A stretch of DNA of 30,502 bases from Thiodiazotropha sp040507005 (GTDB lineage Bacteria; Pseudomonadota; Gammaproteobacteria; Chromatiales; Chromatiaceae), in assembly GCA_040507005.1 (NCBI GenBank), contig JBEVVS010000131.1, positions 1 to 30,502 of the forward strand, written 5' to 3'. Below are positions 1-6,686 of this stretch, one piece after another (position 1 is the first letter of the stretch; each line of letters opens with the position of its first letter). The position numbers were made by a program, and so were the translations under genes. The notes below the pieces were generated by a model. The model was given only the letters and a program-made list of their open reading frames with translations. It was not told where the DNA came from and made no database searches.

Positions 1-165
1 GATGATAGAAAGTGCTTTGTTTTAAATAATTTTGCTGGTTCAATTGAAGAGAAGATTGAGAAGTCGCTTACATGTATTAACCAGGTTTTTAAGGAACATT
101 TCGAAACAATACTTAGTGGTGAAGAATGGGTTGATGTGTCTCCTAGTCATTATGATTACCGATAA
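1..165 (+). CDS. C-terminal fragment of an unknown protein (runs off the left edge)
   Basis: Frame 1 is open from the first base and ends at TAA 163-165, giving the last 54 residues of a protein whose start lies outside the window. The visible part is acidic and polar, with a predicted amphipathic stretch (EEKIEKSL...) and the C-terminal residues SHYDYR. I recognise no motif and assign no function. Base composition is AT-rich compared with the operons further right, as is the whole first 2 kb, which also carries a broken transposase. It could be a small accessory or horizontally acquired gene. Confidence 0.45.
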   Translation, partial: DDRKCFVLNNFAGSIEEKIEKSLTCINQVFKEHFETILSGEEWVDVSPSHYDYR

Positions 166-575
166 AAATTTATGATTAGTAAAGATAACGAGCCTGTCGA
201 AAAATCCAATAATTGACGTATTTTACATATTCGTTCAACAGTGGTATTTAGGGAGCTTCATCCCATTAATGATCAGCACGCGACTGCGCAGAAACCGAGT
301 GCTTATACGACTCGTAATCGTCTTGAAATAAATAAAGAGTGGTATGTTGAAGTATCTTAATCTACGGGGAGAGAGCGACTATATACTGGATACCCGTGAA
401 AGCAGGGTGATTGGGGAGATCAAAAGATACCTTTACGCGGGAAGCGACTTTCGATACGCAATGCACAGGATGCTTAAAGAAAAAGTGCCAGGATAAGGGA
501 TAAGGGGACACTCTGAAGCTCTCTTATTAGCACGGACACTCTATTTAGTAGACAATATTACTATTGGAGTGAACG
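166..575. other. Gene-poor stretch with short broken reading frames and a 9-bp direct repeat
   Basis: No convincing full-length gene lies here. A 39-codon frame starting at GTG 241 and ending at TAA 358 overlaps the small ORF at 344-496. The 9-mer GGACACTCT occurs twice, at 506-514 and 534-542, just before the transposase remnant, so these bases may belong to the end of a mobile element. No terminal inverted repeat pair could be established. Confidence 0.35.
344..496 (+). CDS. Possible 50-residue hypothetical protein
   Basis: An ATG at 344 opens a 50-codon frame ending at TAA 494-496. The product is charged (about one third Lys, Arg, Asp and Glu) with aromatic residues, a composition that looks protein-like, but it matches no family I recognise. 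A purine-rich AAAGAG sits about 7 bases upstream of the ATG and is only a weak ribosome site. The frame overlaps a competing short frame ending at 360, so this could equally be debris of an older gene. Treat as tentative. Confidence 0.22.
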   Translation: MLKYLNLRGESDYILDTRESRVIGEIKRYLYAGSDFRYAMHRMLKEKVPG

Positions 576-659
576 ATGACAAAACGAAAAACCTATACAA
601 GAGAATTCAAACTTGAAGCTGTTCGCCTGTTTGCCTTATTTGTGGACAACCTCCATTAA
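576..659 (+). pseudogene. Truncated transposase N-terminus (IS3-type OrfA-like)
   Basis: The ATG at 576 opens with TKRKTYTREFKLEAVRL, the typical start of the helix-turn-helix protein (OrfA) of IS3-family elements and related transposases. After about 18 residues the match stops: the frame continues with the unrelated FALFVDNLH and ends at TAA 657. No OrfB (DDE catalytic domain) follows. GGAG upstream (566-569) is a good ribosome-binding site, so the original start is intact. This is a remnant left by an internal deletion or a recombination event, and it cannot encode a working transposase. Confidence 0.7.
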
Positions 660-668
660 TGAATTCAA

Positions 669-947
669 ATGGAGCAACGACAGAAGCTTGGAACAGAGTG
701 TTTGGTCAAGTATTTGAATAATATGATTTTTGATTATTTTGAAGCAGATGATCCACTCAAGCATCGTGATCTGCAAAGAATCGATGACTTGCTGAGCAGT
801 GATCATTTTTTAAAGGCTTTAGGTAAGGATGCTCATGCACTAATGGTCCCTGATGATTTTCCGGTTGTAACTGATGTTATTTATGCGGAAAAAATGCTGC
901 ATTCGCAAGTGGTATGGGATATACCAGAGCCAAGGCCATACCAGTAA
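669..947 (+). CDS. Hypothetical protein, 92 residues
   Basis: The frame runs from ATG 669 to TAA 945-947. The product is acidic, largely helical in appearance and soluble, with no signal peptide or membrane segment. I recognise no family. No Shine-Dalgarno sequence precedes the ATG, and an in-frame stop lies just upstream (660-662), so this is the longest possible form. It begins about 10 bases after the truncated transposase frame ends, so it may be the surviving 3' part of a gene interrupted by the lost element. Moderate to low confidence that it is expressed. Confidence 0.4.
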   Translation: MEQRQKLGTECLVKYLNNMIFDYFEADDPLKHRDLQRIDDLLSSDHFLKALGKDAHALMVPDDFPVVTDVIYAEKMLHSQVVWDIPEPRPYQ

Positions 948-1178
948 TTCGTTGACATAACAGGTCGAATAAATCCTTACGAACAGGAGGCATTCCCTGT
1001 GGTTGGATAGGCCCGCTGCCTGAAGATGGATGAGATCCTAAGGAATGTATGCAATTACTACATTTTGGTGGATCGGGGTAGGTTAGAAATATCAGGGGTA
1101 CCTGACAAAGCACTTTGAAAACGGCAAGAGTATTTTGTAAATTAGCAACTGAGATTTAATTCAGCAATGGAGTAGGTA

Positions 1179-1514
1179 ATGGATAAGGAAAACAGTCAAC
1201 AAACCCCATCCCCTGAGGGTAGTGATAAATCACTGCGAAGCAGCTTGGATTTCCCGTTTTGGATTACCCATATAGCTGTTGTATTAGGCTGGATCCTGAT
1301 GCCCTCACTTACGGCTGTGATCATGTTTTCTATCGCGATCATCGCCACCATCTCTTATATAGTCAGTATTGGCAAGTTCGCGAAAGAGACCGGTCGTAAT
1401 CCGACAAAGTGGAGCATGCTGACTCTGCTGGGGGTTTTTATCATAGGACCCTTTGCCTTATGGTTCTCGTATATCCGATCCTTCGATAAAGGGGAGGAAG
1501 TAACAGAGTCGTAG
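1179..1514 (+). CDS. Small integral membrane protein, 111 residues, unknown function
   Basis: ATG 1179 is preceded by GGAG 1169-1172 with ideal spacing, supporting a real translated gene. The first 25 residues are polar (Gln, Pro, Ser, Lys), followed by two adjacent hydrophobic segments at about residues 28-45 and 47-64, a basic loop (KFAKETGRNPTKW), and a third hydrophobic segment at about 79-96. The C-terminal tail is acidic. A three-helix inner-membrane protein is the simplest reading. No catalytic residues or family signature were recognised. It stands alone, with about 230 bases before it and 570 after, so context gives no clue. Confidence 0.75.
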   Translation: MDKENSQQTPSPEGSDKSLRSSLDFPFWITHIAVVLGWILMPSLTAVIMFSIAIIATISYIVSIGKFAKETGRNPTKWSMLTLLGVFIIGPFALWFSYIRSFDKGEEVTES

Positions 1515-2036
1515 GTGCAATATTCAGCTGCATCAAGCATGCGCTCGATTCTGGAACCGAGCCCATCCCATGTCCAAGATCTCTGTCGCATAGGTTTTCC
1601 AGCTTCTCACAAGTGTCAACTTGTGAGCAGGGCTAACTGCCCCCTGATTCACCATTCCAGACTTATGGTTTTTCAAATTCAAGGCTAAGGGCGTTTTCAA
1701 AAAAATGACTCTTTTCGTGCTATGAAACCATGTTGAAATCAAGGTCTATGGTACGAAACAGAACCGAGTAAAAAAAGCCCTCCTGTCCGGTGAACAGTAA
1801 GAATTATATTCTCCAGTTGAAGTAACTGATCAATTAGCTGGGAATTGTGCTCACATCAATTATTGTTCACATCGAAATAGTCTAATTTATTCTCCAATTC
1901 AGCCTGCCGAGTGCGCCCCGAGCGACTAAACTTATAGATGTGAGGGTATCCCCTTAAGTTTCTGGTTCGACAATAAATATTTGGGGATGCATCAAACCAC
2001 ACATAAATGGATAGGATTCCCAAGACATTTTTTTAA
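1515..2036. other. Intergenic region without a supportable gene
   Basis: About 520 bases with no frame that looks coding on either strand. A 69-codon minus-strand frame (1533-1742) lacks a ribosome site and family resemblance. The stretch holds one perfect 9-bp hairpin (1606-1627) and is AT-rich toward the methyltransferase operon. It may be the remnant of a decayed gene plus the upstream control region of the operon starting at 2083. Confidence 0.5.
1606..1627. repeat. Perfect 9-bp inverted repeat, 4-base loop
   Basis: CTCACAAGT (1606-1614) and ACTTGTGAG (1619-1627) are exact reverse complements around the loop GTCA. No T-run follows on either strand, so it is not a normal intrinsic terminator. 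It lies 92 bases after the stop of the small membrane protein gene and 455 bases before the methyltransferase operon. It may be an operator or a remnant of a mobile element end. Confidence 0.55.
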
Positions 2037-2052
2037 TGGTGGCTCAGTTGCT
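2037..2052 (+). promoter_or_regulatory. Candidate sigma-54 (-24/-12) promoter of the methyltransferase operon
   Basis: TGGTGGCTCAGTTGCT carries the invariant GG (2038-2039) and GC (2050-2051) separated by 10 bases, with TTGCT matching the -12 half well. The -24 half keeps TGG but not the following CAC. It would start transcription near 2063, about 20 bases before the ATG at 2083. One such match can arise by chance, and no sigma-54 activator gene is in the window. Confidence 0.28.
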
Positions 2053-2082
2053 GCCAGTCCCCATAGATGCTGAAGGTTATTG

Positions 2083-2835
2083 ATGAAGAATCCGTCACTT
2101 ACCTCGCCAATCTTCACCCGTTACGACCTGGTTGTGGAGGATATACGCCACCAGGAGGCCCGCAAGATTTCAGAAGATCTGTTACTGCAACAGGTCGCAG
2201 ATTGTCTAGTCACTGGTGACGAAGATGAGACCCGCCGCACCGTGGCAGAGGCACTGGAAATTCACCAACCGCTTGAGGTCATCAACGGCAGTCTGGTGCC
2301 CGGTATGCAAGAGGTAAGCCGGATGTGGGATCTTGGCCGTTACTTCCTCCCCCAAGTCATTTTGTCCTCTGATGCCATGATCGCGGGTATAACACTTTGT
2401 GAAGAGAAGATGGGGCGCACCATGGAGAGGAAGGCGAAGGTGGTCACTCATACCGCTGAGGGTGATATCCATGACATCGGTATGCAGATCGTCAATGCGC
2501 TGCTAAGGGCTGCCGGTTTCGACGTCGTTACCCTTGGGGCTGATGTGCCGGTGGAAGAAGTGGTTGAGACCTGTCGAATCCACAAACCGGTCATGCTGAC
2601 CGGGACAGCACTGATGACCACAACAATGACCGCCTTCCCGAGAATTGCGATGCGCTTGAAAGAGGTTGGACTTGAAATTCCCTTCGTCTGTGGAGGTGGC
2701 GCAGTCAGCGAAGAGTTCGTCACGAGTTTTGATTTAGGCGTCTGGGGCAGAGAGGCCTCTCAGGCAGCCGGCATGGCTGAAGATGTCTTGAATGGGCTCA
2801 ACTGGCGTCAACTGCGTTCCAAGTGGAATGGCTGA
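2083..2835 (+). CDS. mtaC: Methanol corrinoid protein (MtaC-like)
   Basis: This is a 250-residue corrinoid carrier: it holds a cobamide whose cobalt accepts the methyl group from the partner methyltransferase. Residues about 30-115 form the helical cap domain (MWDLGRYFLPQ and following), and about 116-250 the Rossmann-like B12-binding domain. The signature D128-x-H130-x-x-G133 (EGDIHDIG) supplies the lower-axial His, and GTALMTTTM and CGGGAVS match the later cofactor-contact loops. Length fits MtaC/MtbC/MttC-type proteins. The ATG at 2083 is preferred over the TTG at 2080 because AAGG (2073-2076) is well spaced. It is followed after 26 bases by an MtaB homologue, so methanol is the likely substrate; the corrinoid protein alone would not distinguish methanol from methylamines. 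Confidence 0.9.
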   Translation: MKNPSLTSPIFTRYDLVVEDIRHQEARKISEDLLLQQVADCLVTGDEDETRRTVAEALEIHQPLEVINGSLVPGMQEVSRMWDLGRYFLPQVILSSDAMIAGITLCEEKMGRTMERKAKVVTHTAEGDIHDIGMQIVNALLRAAGFDVVTLGADVPVEEVVETCRIHKPVMLTGTALMTTTMTAFPRIAMRLKEVGLEIPFVCGGGAVSEEFVTSFDLGVWGREASQAAGMAEDVLNGLNWRQLRSKWNG

Positions 2836-2861
2836 TTCAAAAAAAGCCAAGAGGTGATGCG

Positions 2862-4229
2862 ATGAAACTGACCGACTCGATGGCCTATGGCAGCTCTGAT
2901 GAGATGATGTTCGGGTTTGCACAGCAGCCTGTGACAACACGGCGGGGCGTGGTCATTGGTGGAGGATCTGTGATCGCAGAGATCGTACCCCATCCACGCC
3001 CCGGAAGTGAAAAGACGCTCTACACCTTACGGCGTGAATTCGAGCGCGCCAACAGCGAGGCCCTGGAGCGTTGCATCAATATCGGTACACCGAGTCTGGT
3101 GTTGGAGAACGAGCATGTCTTCCAGATGACCGACAATGGGAAATGGGGCATGGAGATCGCTGCCCTGGCCACCCAACAGATTGACGAATTTTCTGAATTG
3201 TACGGTCTCAAGGGGGCTTACCGAGCCACGATTGCCGACTTGCGAAAACCGGATATGGTCAATATTCGGGATTCGGAACGTACCCAGAAGGTCCTGGAGG
3301 CTTTCGATGCCTGTTCAGAATATGCAGATATCGTCTCCATTGAATCCATTGGCGGCAAGGAGATCTTCGATCACAGTATCATCCGTAACGATATCACCGG
3401 CATGCTGTTCGCTCAGGGGGTGCTCGGTAGTCTCGACATGGCGTGGCTATGGCCGCAGATCGTTGCGATCGCCAAAAAGCATGGAGCCATCGCCGGCGGC
3501 GATACAGACTGTGCCCAGGCCAATACCGCGATGTTCATGGCTGGTGGTTATACCGCGAAAGACGTACCGCACACCTTGGCGGCCCTCTCTCGCGCCATAG
3601 CCGCTGCTCGTTCCCTGGTAGCCTACGAGTGTGGAGCAAGCGGGCCTGGTAAGGATTGTGCTTACGAGAATCCGATCATCAAGGCTGTCACCGGCCTACC
3701 CATGTCCATGGAAGGTAAGAGTTGTGCCTGTGCCCACTCATCTCTTTGCGGCAATGTCATGGCAGCGGTGTGCGACCTCTGGTCGAACGAAGCGGTGGAG
3801 TATCACAGAATGTTCGGTGGTAGCACACCCGCAGTGTTTACGGAAATCCTGAGTTATGACGTCGCTTCGATGAATGTTGCTATATCACTCGGCCATCAAC
3901 GGGAATATCAGGCCTGTATGGTCGCATCGGATCGTTATCGCAGTCTGCACGGTTTTATTCTCTGCCCTGACAACGCCTGGACCATTGGCAAGGCGCTGGT
4001 CGACAATAATCAGAGTTACTACGCCCGGGCAAGGGCTGCCGCCATGACCTGCGGTGAACTGATGCTCGCGGATCCACAATTGCCCTTCACCAGTTATGAA
4101 AAGGAGTCACTCTACGGATATCTGGCGGAATTGGAAAGACTGCCTGATGAGGAGCAGGACTTTATAGACCTGTGTATCGATAAGTACGCGCAAGTTAAAG
4201 GCTTTTTACCCCAGGCATACGGCCTGTAG
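2862..4229 (+). CDS. mtaB: Methanol:corrinoid methyltransferase (MtaB-like)
   Basis: This 455-residue protein matches MtaB of Methanosarcina along its length as I recall that sequence: the N-terminus MKLTDSMAYGSSDEMMFG, SIESIGGKEIFD, GGDTDCAQANTAMF and GPGKDCAYEN are family blocks. MtaB activates methanol on a zinc ion and passes the methyl to Co(I) of MtaC. The zinc ligands known in M. barkeri (Glu164, Cys220, Cys269) fall at Glu161, Cys217 and Cys266 here, all with the same offset of three, so the active site is intact. The start is ATG 2862, with AGAGG 2849-2853; the longer GTG start at 2823 would overlap mtaC and add 13 residues absent from the family. No pyrrolysine-type internal stop is present. 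Substrate specificity is inferred from homology. Confidence 0.92.
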   Translation: MKLTDSMAYGSSDEMMFGFAQQPVTTRRGVVIGGGSVIAEIVPHPRPGSEKTLYTLRREFERANSEALERCINIGTPSLVLENEHVFQMTDNGKWGMEIAALATQQIDEFSELYGLKGAYRATIADLRKPDMVNIRDSERTQKVLEAFDACSEYADIVSIESIGGKEIFDHSIIRNDITGMLFAQGVLGSLDMAWLWPQIVAIAKKHGAIAGGDTDCAQANTAMFMAGGYTAKDVPHTLAALSRAIAAARSLVAYECGASGPGKDCAYENPIIKAVTGLPMSMEGKSCACAHSSLCGNVMAAVCDLWSNEAVEYHRMFGGSTPAVFTEILSYDVASMNVAISLGHQREYQACMVASDRYRSLHGFILCPDNAWTIGKALVDNNQSYYARARAAAMTCGELMLADPQLPFTSYEKESLYGYLAELERLPDEEQDFIDLCIDKYAQVKGFLPQAYGL

Positions 4230-4244
4230 AGGAATCTTTGGAAC

Positions 4245-5894
4245 ATGAGCCGATTAGCCATCGCAATGGATTTGGGGACCAGCGGTTTTCGCGCCCAGGC
4301 AATGGATCTTGCTAATGGCGAGACGCTATCAACAGTGATCACCAATCGTCATCCGCTACCCGGCACGAACGTCATCGATCATCTCCACTTTGCCCTGGAG
4401 CTGGGTGTGGAGACAACCCGTAATCTAATATTGCAGGCAATCAATAGAGTTTTGGCAGAGACACGAGTCTCCTTGGATGGGGTGATACGTCTCGCGGTCT
4501 GTGGTAATCCAACCCAGCTTTCACTTTTTCAGGGTATGGAGATACGTGATCTCGCCTATGCCGGCTCTCGCAAGTTGCAGGCCTTGGGGATCACCACACC
4601 GGAGCGGTCTGCTGATGTCCGTTCCGCCGGTGAATTTCCCGGCCTTAGGCTACCTGAAGCATGCGAAATCATCATCCCGCCGGCCGTCCATGATGAAGTT
4701 GGTGCAGACGCCTTGGCATTGATCATTCAGAGCGGGATCTTGGATTCTGATGAGACAGCCATCGCCATCGACTATGGTACCAATGCAGAGATGGCACTCA
4801 GCTGCCAAGGTCGAATATTCACCGGTTCGGCAGCGGCTGGTCCGGCATTGGAAGGTCAACATATCAGCTGCGGCACGTTGGCAATGCCCGGCGCGATCGC
4901 TGATATTGTAGCTGATGGACCATACCACCGCTTGTGTGTGTTGGATGGGAATATGCTGCCGACACCAGGGGCGGTGATCGACCTGCGAATGGTGGGAGAG
5001 GTGGTCGAGAGGAGCGGGCCGGTGGCAAAGGCTATCACCGGTACCGGCGTGATCGCTGCACTGGACCAGGCACTGGAAGCCGGTATCATCTCTCTTCCTG
5101 AAATCCGTACCAGCGACCGGCAACTGCACTTTGGCAAGGATATCTTTCTCAACGAAACCGACCTGGGGGAGGCGGGAAAGGCGATCGGGGCGATACGTGC
5201 CGGCTATGTCACCCTTGGTATCGAGGCAGGAGTCGCCCCGATGGAGATTCGCACGGCATACCTGGCCGGCGCTTCCGGTACCTACGTGGATGCTCACAAA
5301 TCTGGACGCTTGGGACTGATACCACCATGTGTTGAGAAGGTGAAGCAGGTGGGTAACACCTCACTTGCAATGGCCCGGGAACTGGTGCTGACGCCATCGA
5401 GACTGGAAACGATGGCGGACCTGGCCGAGACACTGCGTCACACTCATACCATGTTCGCCAGGTCCGAGACATTCTCACGGCTTTTTCTGCTGGAGCTTTC
5501 CCGATGGACCGAGGGCATGCCGATGACAACCTACCGTGAGATGCTGAACCGTTTTCATCTGCCTGAGCTGCCGGAGTGTGTACCGATGACCGTACACCCT
5601 ATGCAACGGGATATCAGCGAGCTGGGACTATATGGATTGACAACCCTGGAGAGTGTCGGGCTGGTGGTTGCTTTACAGCCGCAGGGGTGTCTCGCCTGCA
5701 TGGGCTGTATGGAGGTTTGTCCTGCCGGGGCGCTCGCCATCGATGCCATGTCCAATCCCACCACCATCTCCCTGAATCATGCGCTTTGCAATGGTGTGGC
5801 CTGTCGCCGCTGCGAGCCGGTGTGTGAGCCCAAAGTATTCCATCTTACCGAGTTCTTTGGCATCCAGCGGGCTACAGCCAATGAGGAGGCCTAG
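4245..5894 (+). CDS. ramA: RamA-like corrinoid reductive activase (ASKHA ATPase with two Fe-S clusters)
   Basis: A 549-residue homologue of RamA, the ATP-dependent enzyme that rescues inactive Co(II) corrinoid to Co(I) after accidental oxidation. The N-terminus (MDLGTSGFRAQAMDL), GNPTQLSLFQ, DYGTNAEMAL, AAAGPALEGQ and the TGTGVIAAL block fit the actin-like ATPase core (about residues 1-440; DUF4445/RACo-type). The C-terminus carries two [4Fe-4S] motifs: C482-x2-C-x2-C-x3-C492-P, and C515-x4-C520-x2-C523-x3-C527, the same unusual second spacing as in methanogen RamA. The gene starts 15 bases after mtaB with GAGGAA upstream, consistent with one transcript. Unlike many bacterial activases of the RACo type, the clusters are C-terminal, so the archaeal RamA type fits best. 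Confidence 0.9.
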   Translation: MSRLAIAMDLGTSGFRAQAMDLANGETLSTVITNRHPLPGTNVIDHLHFALELGVETTRNLILQAINRVLAETRVSLDGVIRLAVCGNPTQLSLFQGMEIRDLAYAGSRKLQALGITTPERSADVRSAGEFPGLRLPEACEIIIPPAVHDEVGADALALIIQSGILDSDETAIAIDYGTNAEMALSCQGRIFTGSAAAGPALEGQHISCGTLAMPGAIADIVADGPYHRLCVLDGNMLPTPGAVIDLRMVGEVVERSGPVAKAITGTGVIAALDQALEAGIISLPEIRTSDRQLHFGKDIFLNETDLGEAGKAIGAIRAGYVTLGIEAGVAPMEIRTAYLAGASGTYVDAHKSGRLGLIPPCVEKVKQVGNTSLAMARELVLTPSRLETMADLAETLRHTHTMFARSETFSRLFLLELSRWTEGMPMTTYREMLNRFHLPELPECVPMTVHPMQRDISELGLYGLTTLESVGLVVALQPQGCLACMGCMEVCPAGALAIDAMSNPTTISLNHALCNGVACRRCEPVCEPKVFHLTEFFGIQRATANEEA

Positions 5895-5897
5895 TCT

Positions 5898-6686
5898 ATG
5901 GCAGTACTCGGCATCATCACCTGCGAGATCCTTGAGCTGGAGTTTGCCCGCATCTTGAGGGATGACACCGACGTTAGGCGTATCACCATTCTACAAGATC
6001 CACACTCGGCGCATCTGATCAAACAGCTTCAGACGCAACAGGATCCACGTCTCCACTGTATACCGCATCCCCATGCCTTCATCTCAGAGCCTGATGCTTC
6101 CCTGGAGGTTTTGGTCCGGGTGTTGGCAATGGGGCTGCACCGTAATCACCGGGTATTGAAGAATGCCTTGGCGAAATCAGCCCAATCCCTCTCTCCGAGT
6201 ATCGATGCACTGTTGCTCGGCTATGGTCTTTGTGGCGGTGCACTGGAGGACGTGCGCTCTCTTCTGGACATTGATTTGCCTGTTTTCCAACCAATGGATA
6301 GTCACCAGCCCATGGACGATTGTGTCGCACTCTGTCTGGGCGGGCGCGAGCGCTATTATAGCGAACAGTGCAAGACAGCCGGCACCTACTTCCTGACGCC
6401 CGGGTGGTCGCGGCATTGGCGGCGGATGCTGGATGAAGACGCTGGTGAGCTAGCGCAACCGGGTCTCAAACGACTGCTCTCCGCCTACGAACGGGTGTTA
6501 CTGGTAGAGACACCGGTCTTGGGTAATGATGAATTGCGAAGGCGAGGTAACGAGTTTGGCCAACTGACCGGACTGCGAATGGAGACCCAAACAGGCACTC
6601 TGAGTTCACTGACAAAGGCCTGGGACGCCGCCAAGGATGCGCTCCGAGAGCAAACCATGTCGCATACAGCAGGTGGTTCAGGATGA
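5898..6686 (+). CDS. DUF1638 family protein of methyltransferase operons
   Basis: A 262-residue soluble protein starting 3 bases after ramA, with a strong GAGGAGG site. The core motifs GYGLCGGAL (about residues 108-116) and DDCVALCLGGRERYY (about 140-154) match the DUF1638 family, which is often encoded beside corrinoid methyltransferase genes. The conserved Cys and acidic residues suggest metal or corrinoid handling, but no activity is established that I know of. Its last codons overlap the start of the sensor kinase gene by 4 bases (ATGA at 6683-6686), so translation of the two is probably coupled. The role is inferred only from context: a helper of the MtaBC/RamA cycle or a link between methyl-transfer status and the sensor. 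Confidence 0.75.
   Translation: MAVLGIITCEILELEFARILRDDTDVRRITILQDPHSAHLIKQLQTQQDPRLHCIPHPHAFISEPDASLEVLVRVLAMGLHRNHRVLKNALAKSAQSLSPSIDALLLGYGLCGGALEDVRSLLDIDLPVFQPMDSHQPMDDCVALCLGGRERYYSEQCKTAGTYFLTPGWSRHWRRMLDEDAGELAQPGLKRLLSAYERVLLVETPVLGNDELRRRGNEFGQLTGLRMETQTGTLSSLTKAWDAAKDALREQTMSHTAGGSG

Noticed and set aside
877..1113. Minus-strand 78-codon ORF overlapping the 92-residue hypothetical
   Set aside because: No ribosome site or protein-like features recognised; a group II intron or phage remnant was considered but no motif supports it.
1533..1742. Minus-strand 69-codon ORF in the intergenic region
   Set aside because: No ribosome site, no family resemblance and a low-complexity look; more likely decayed sequence.
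2823..2861. Earlier GTG start for mtaB
   Set aside because: It overlaps mtaC and adds 13 residues; ATG 2862 has a good ribosome site and gives the family's N-terminus.
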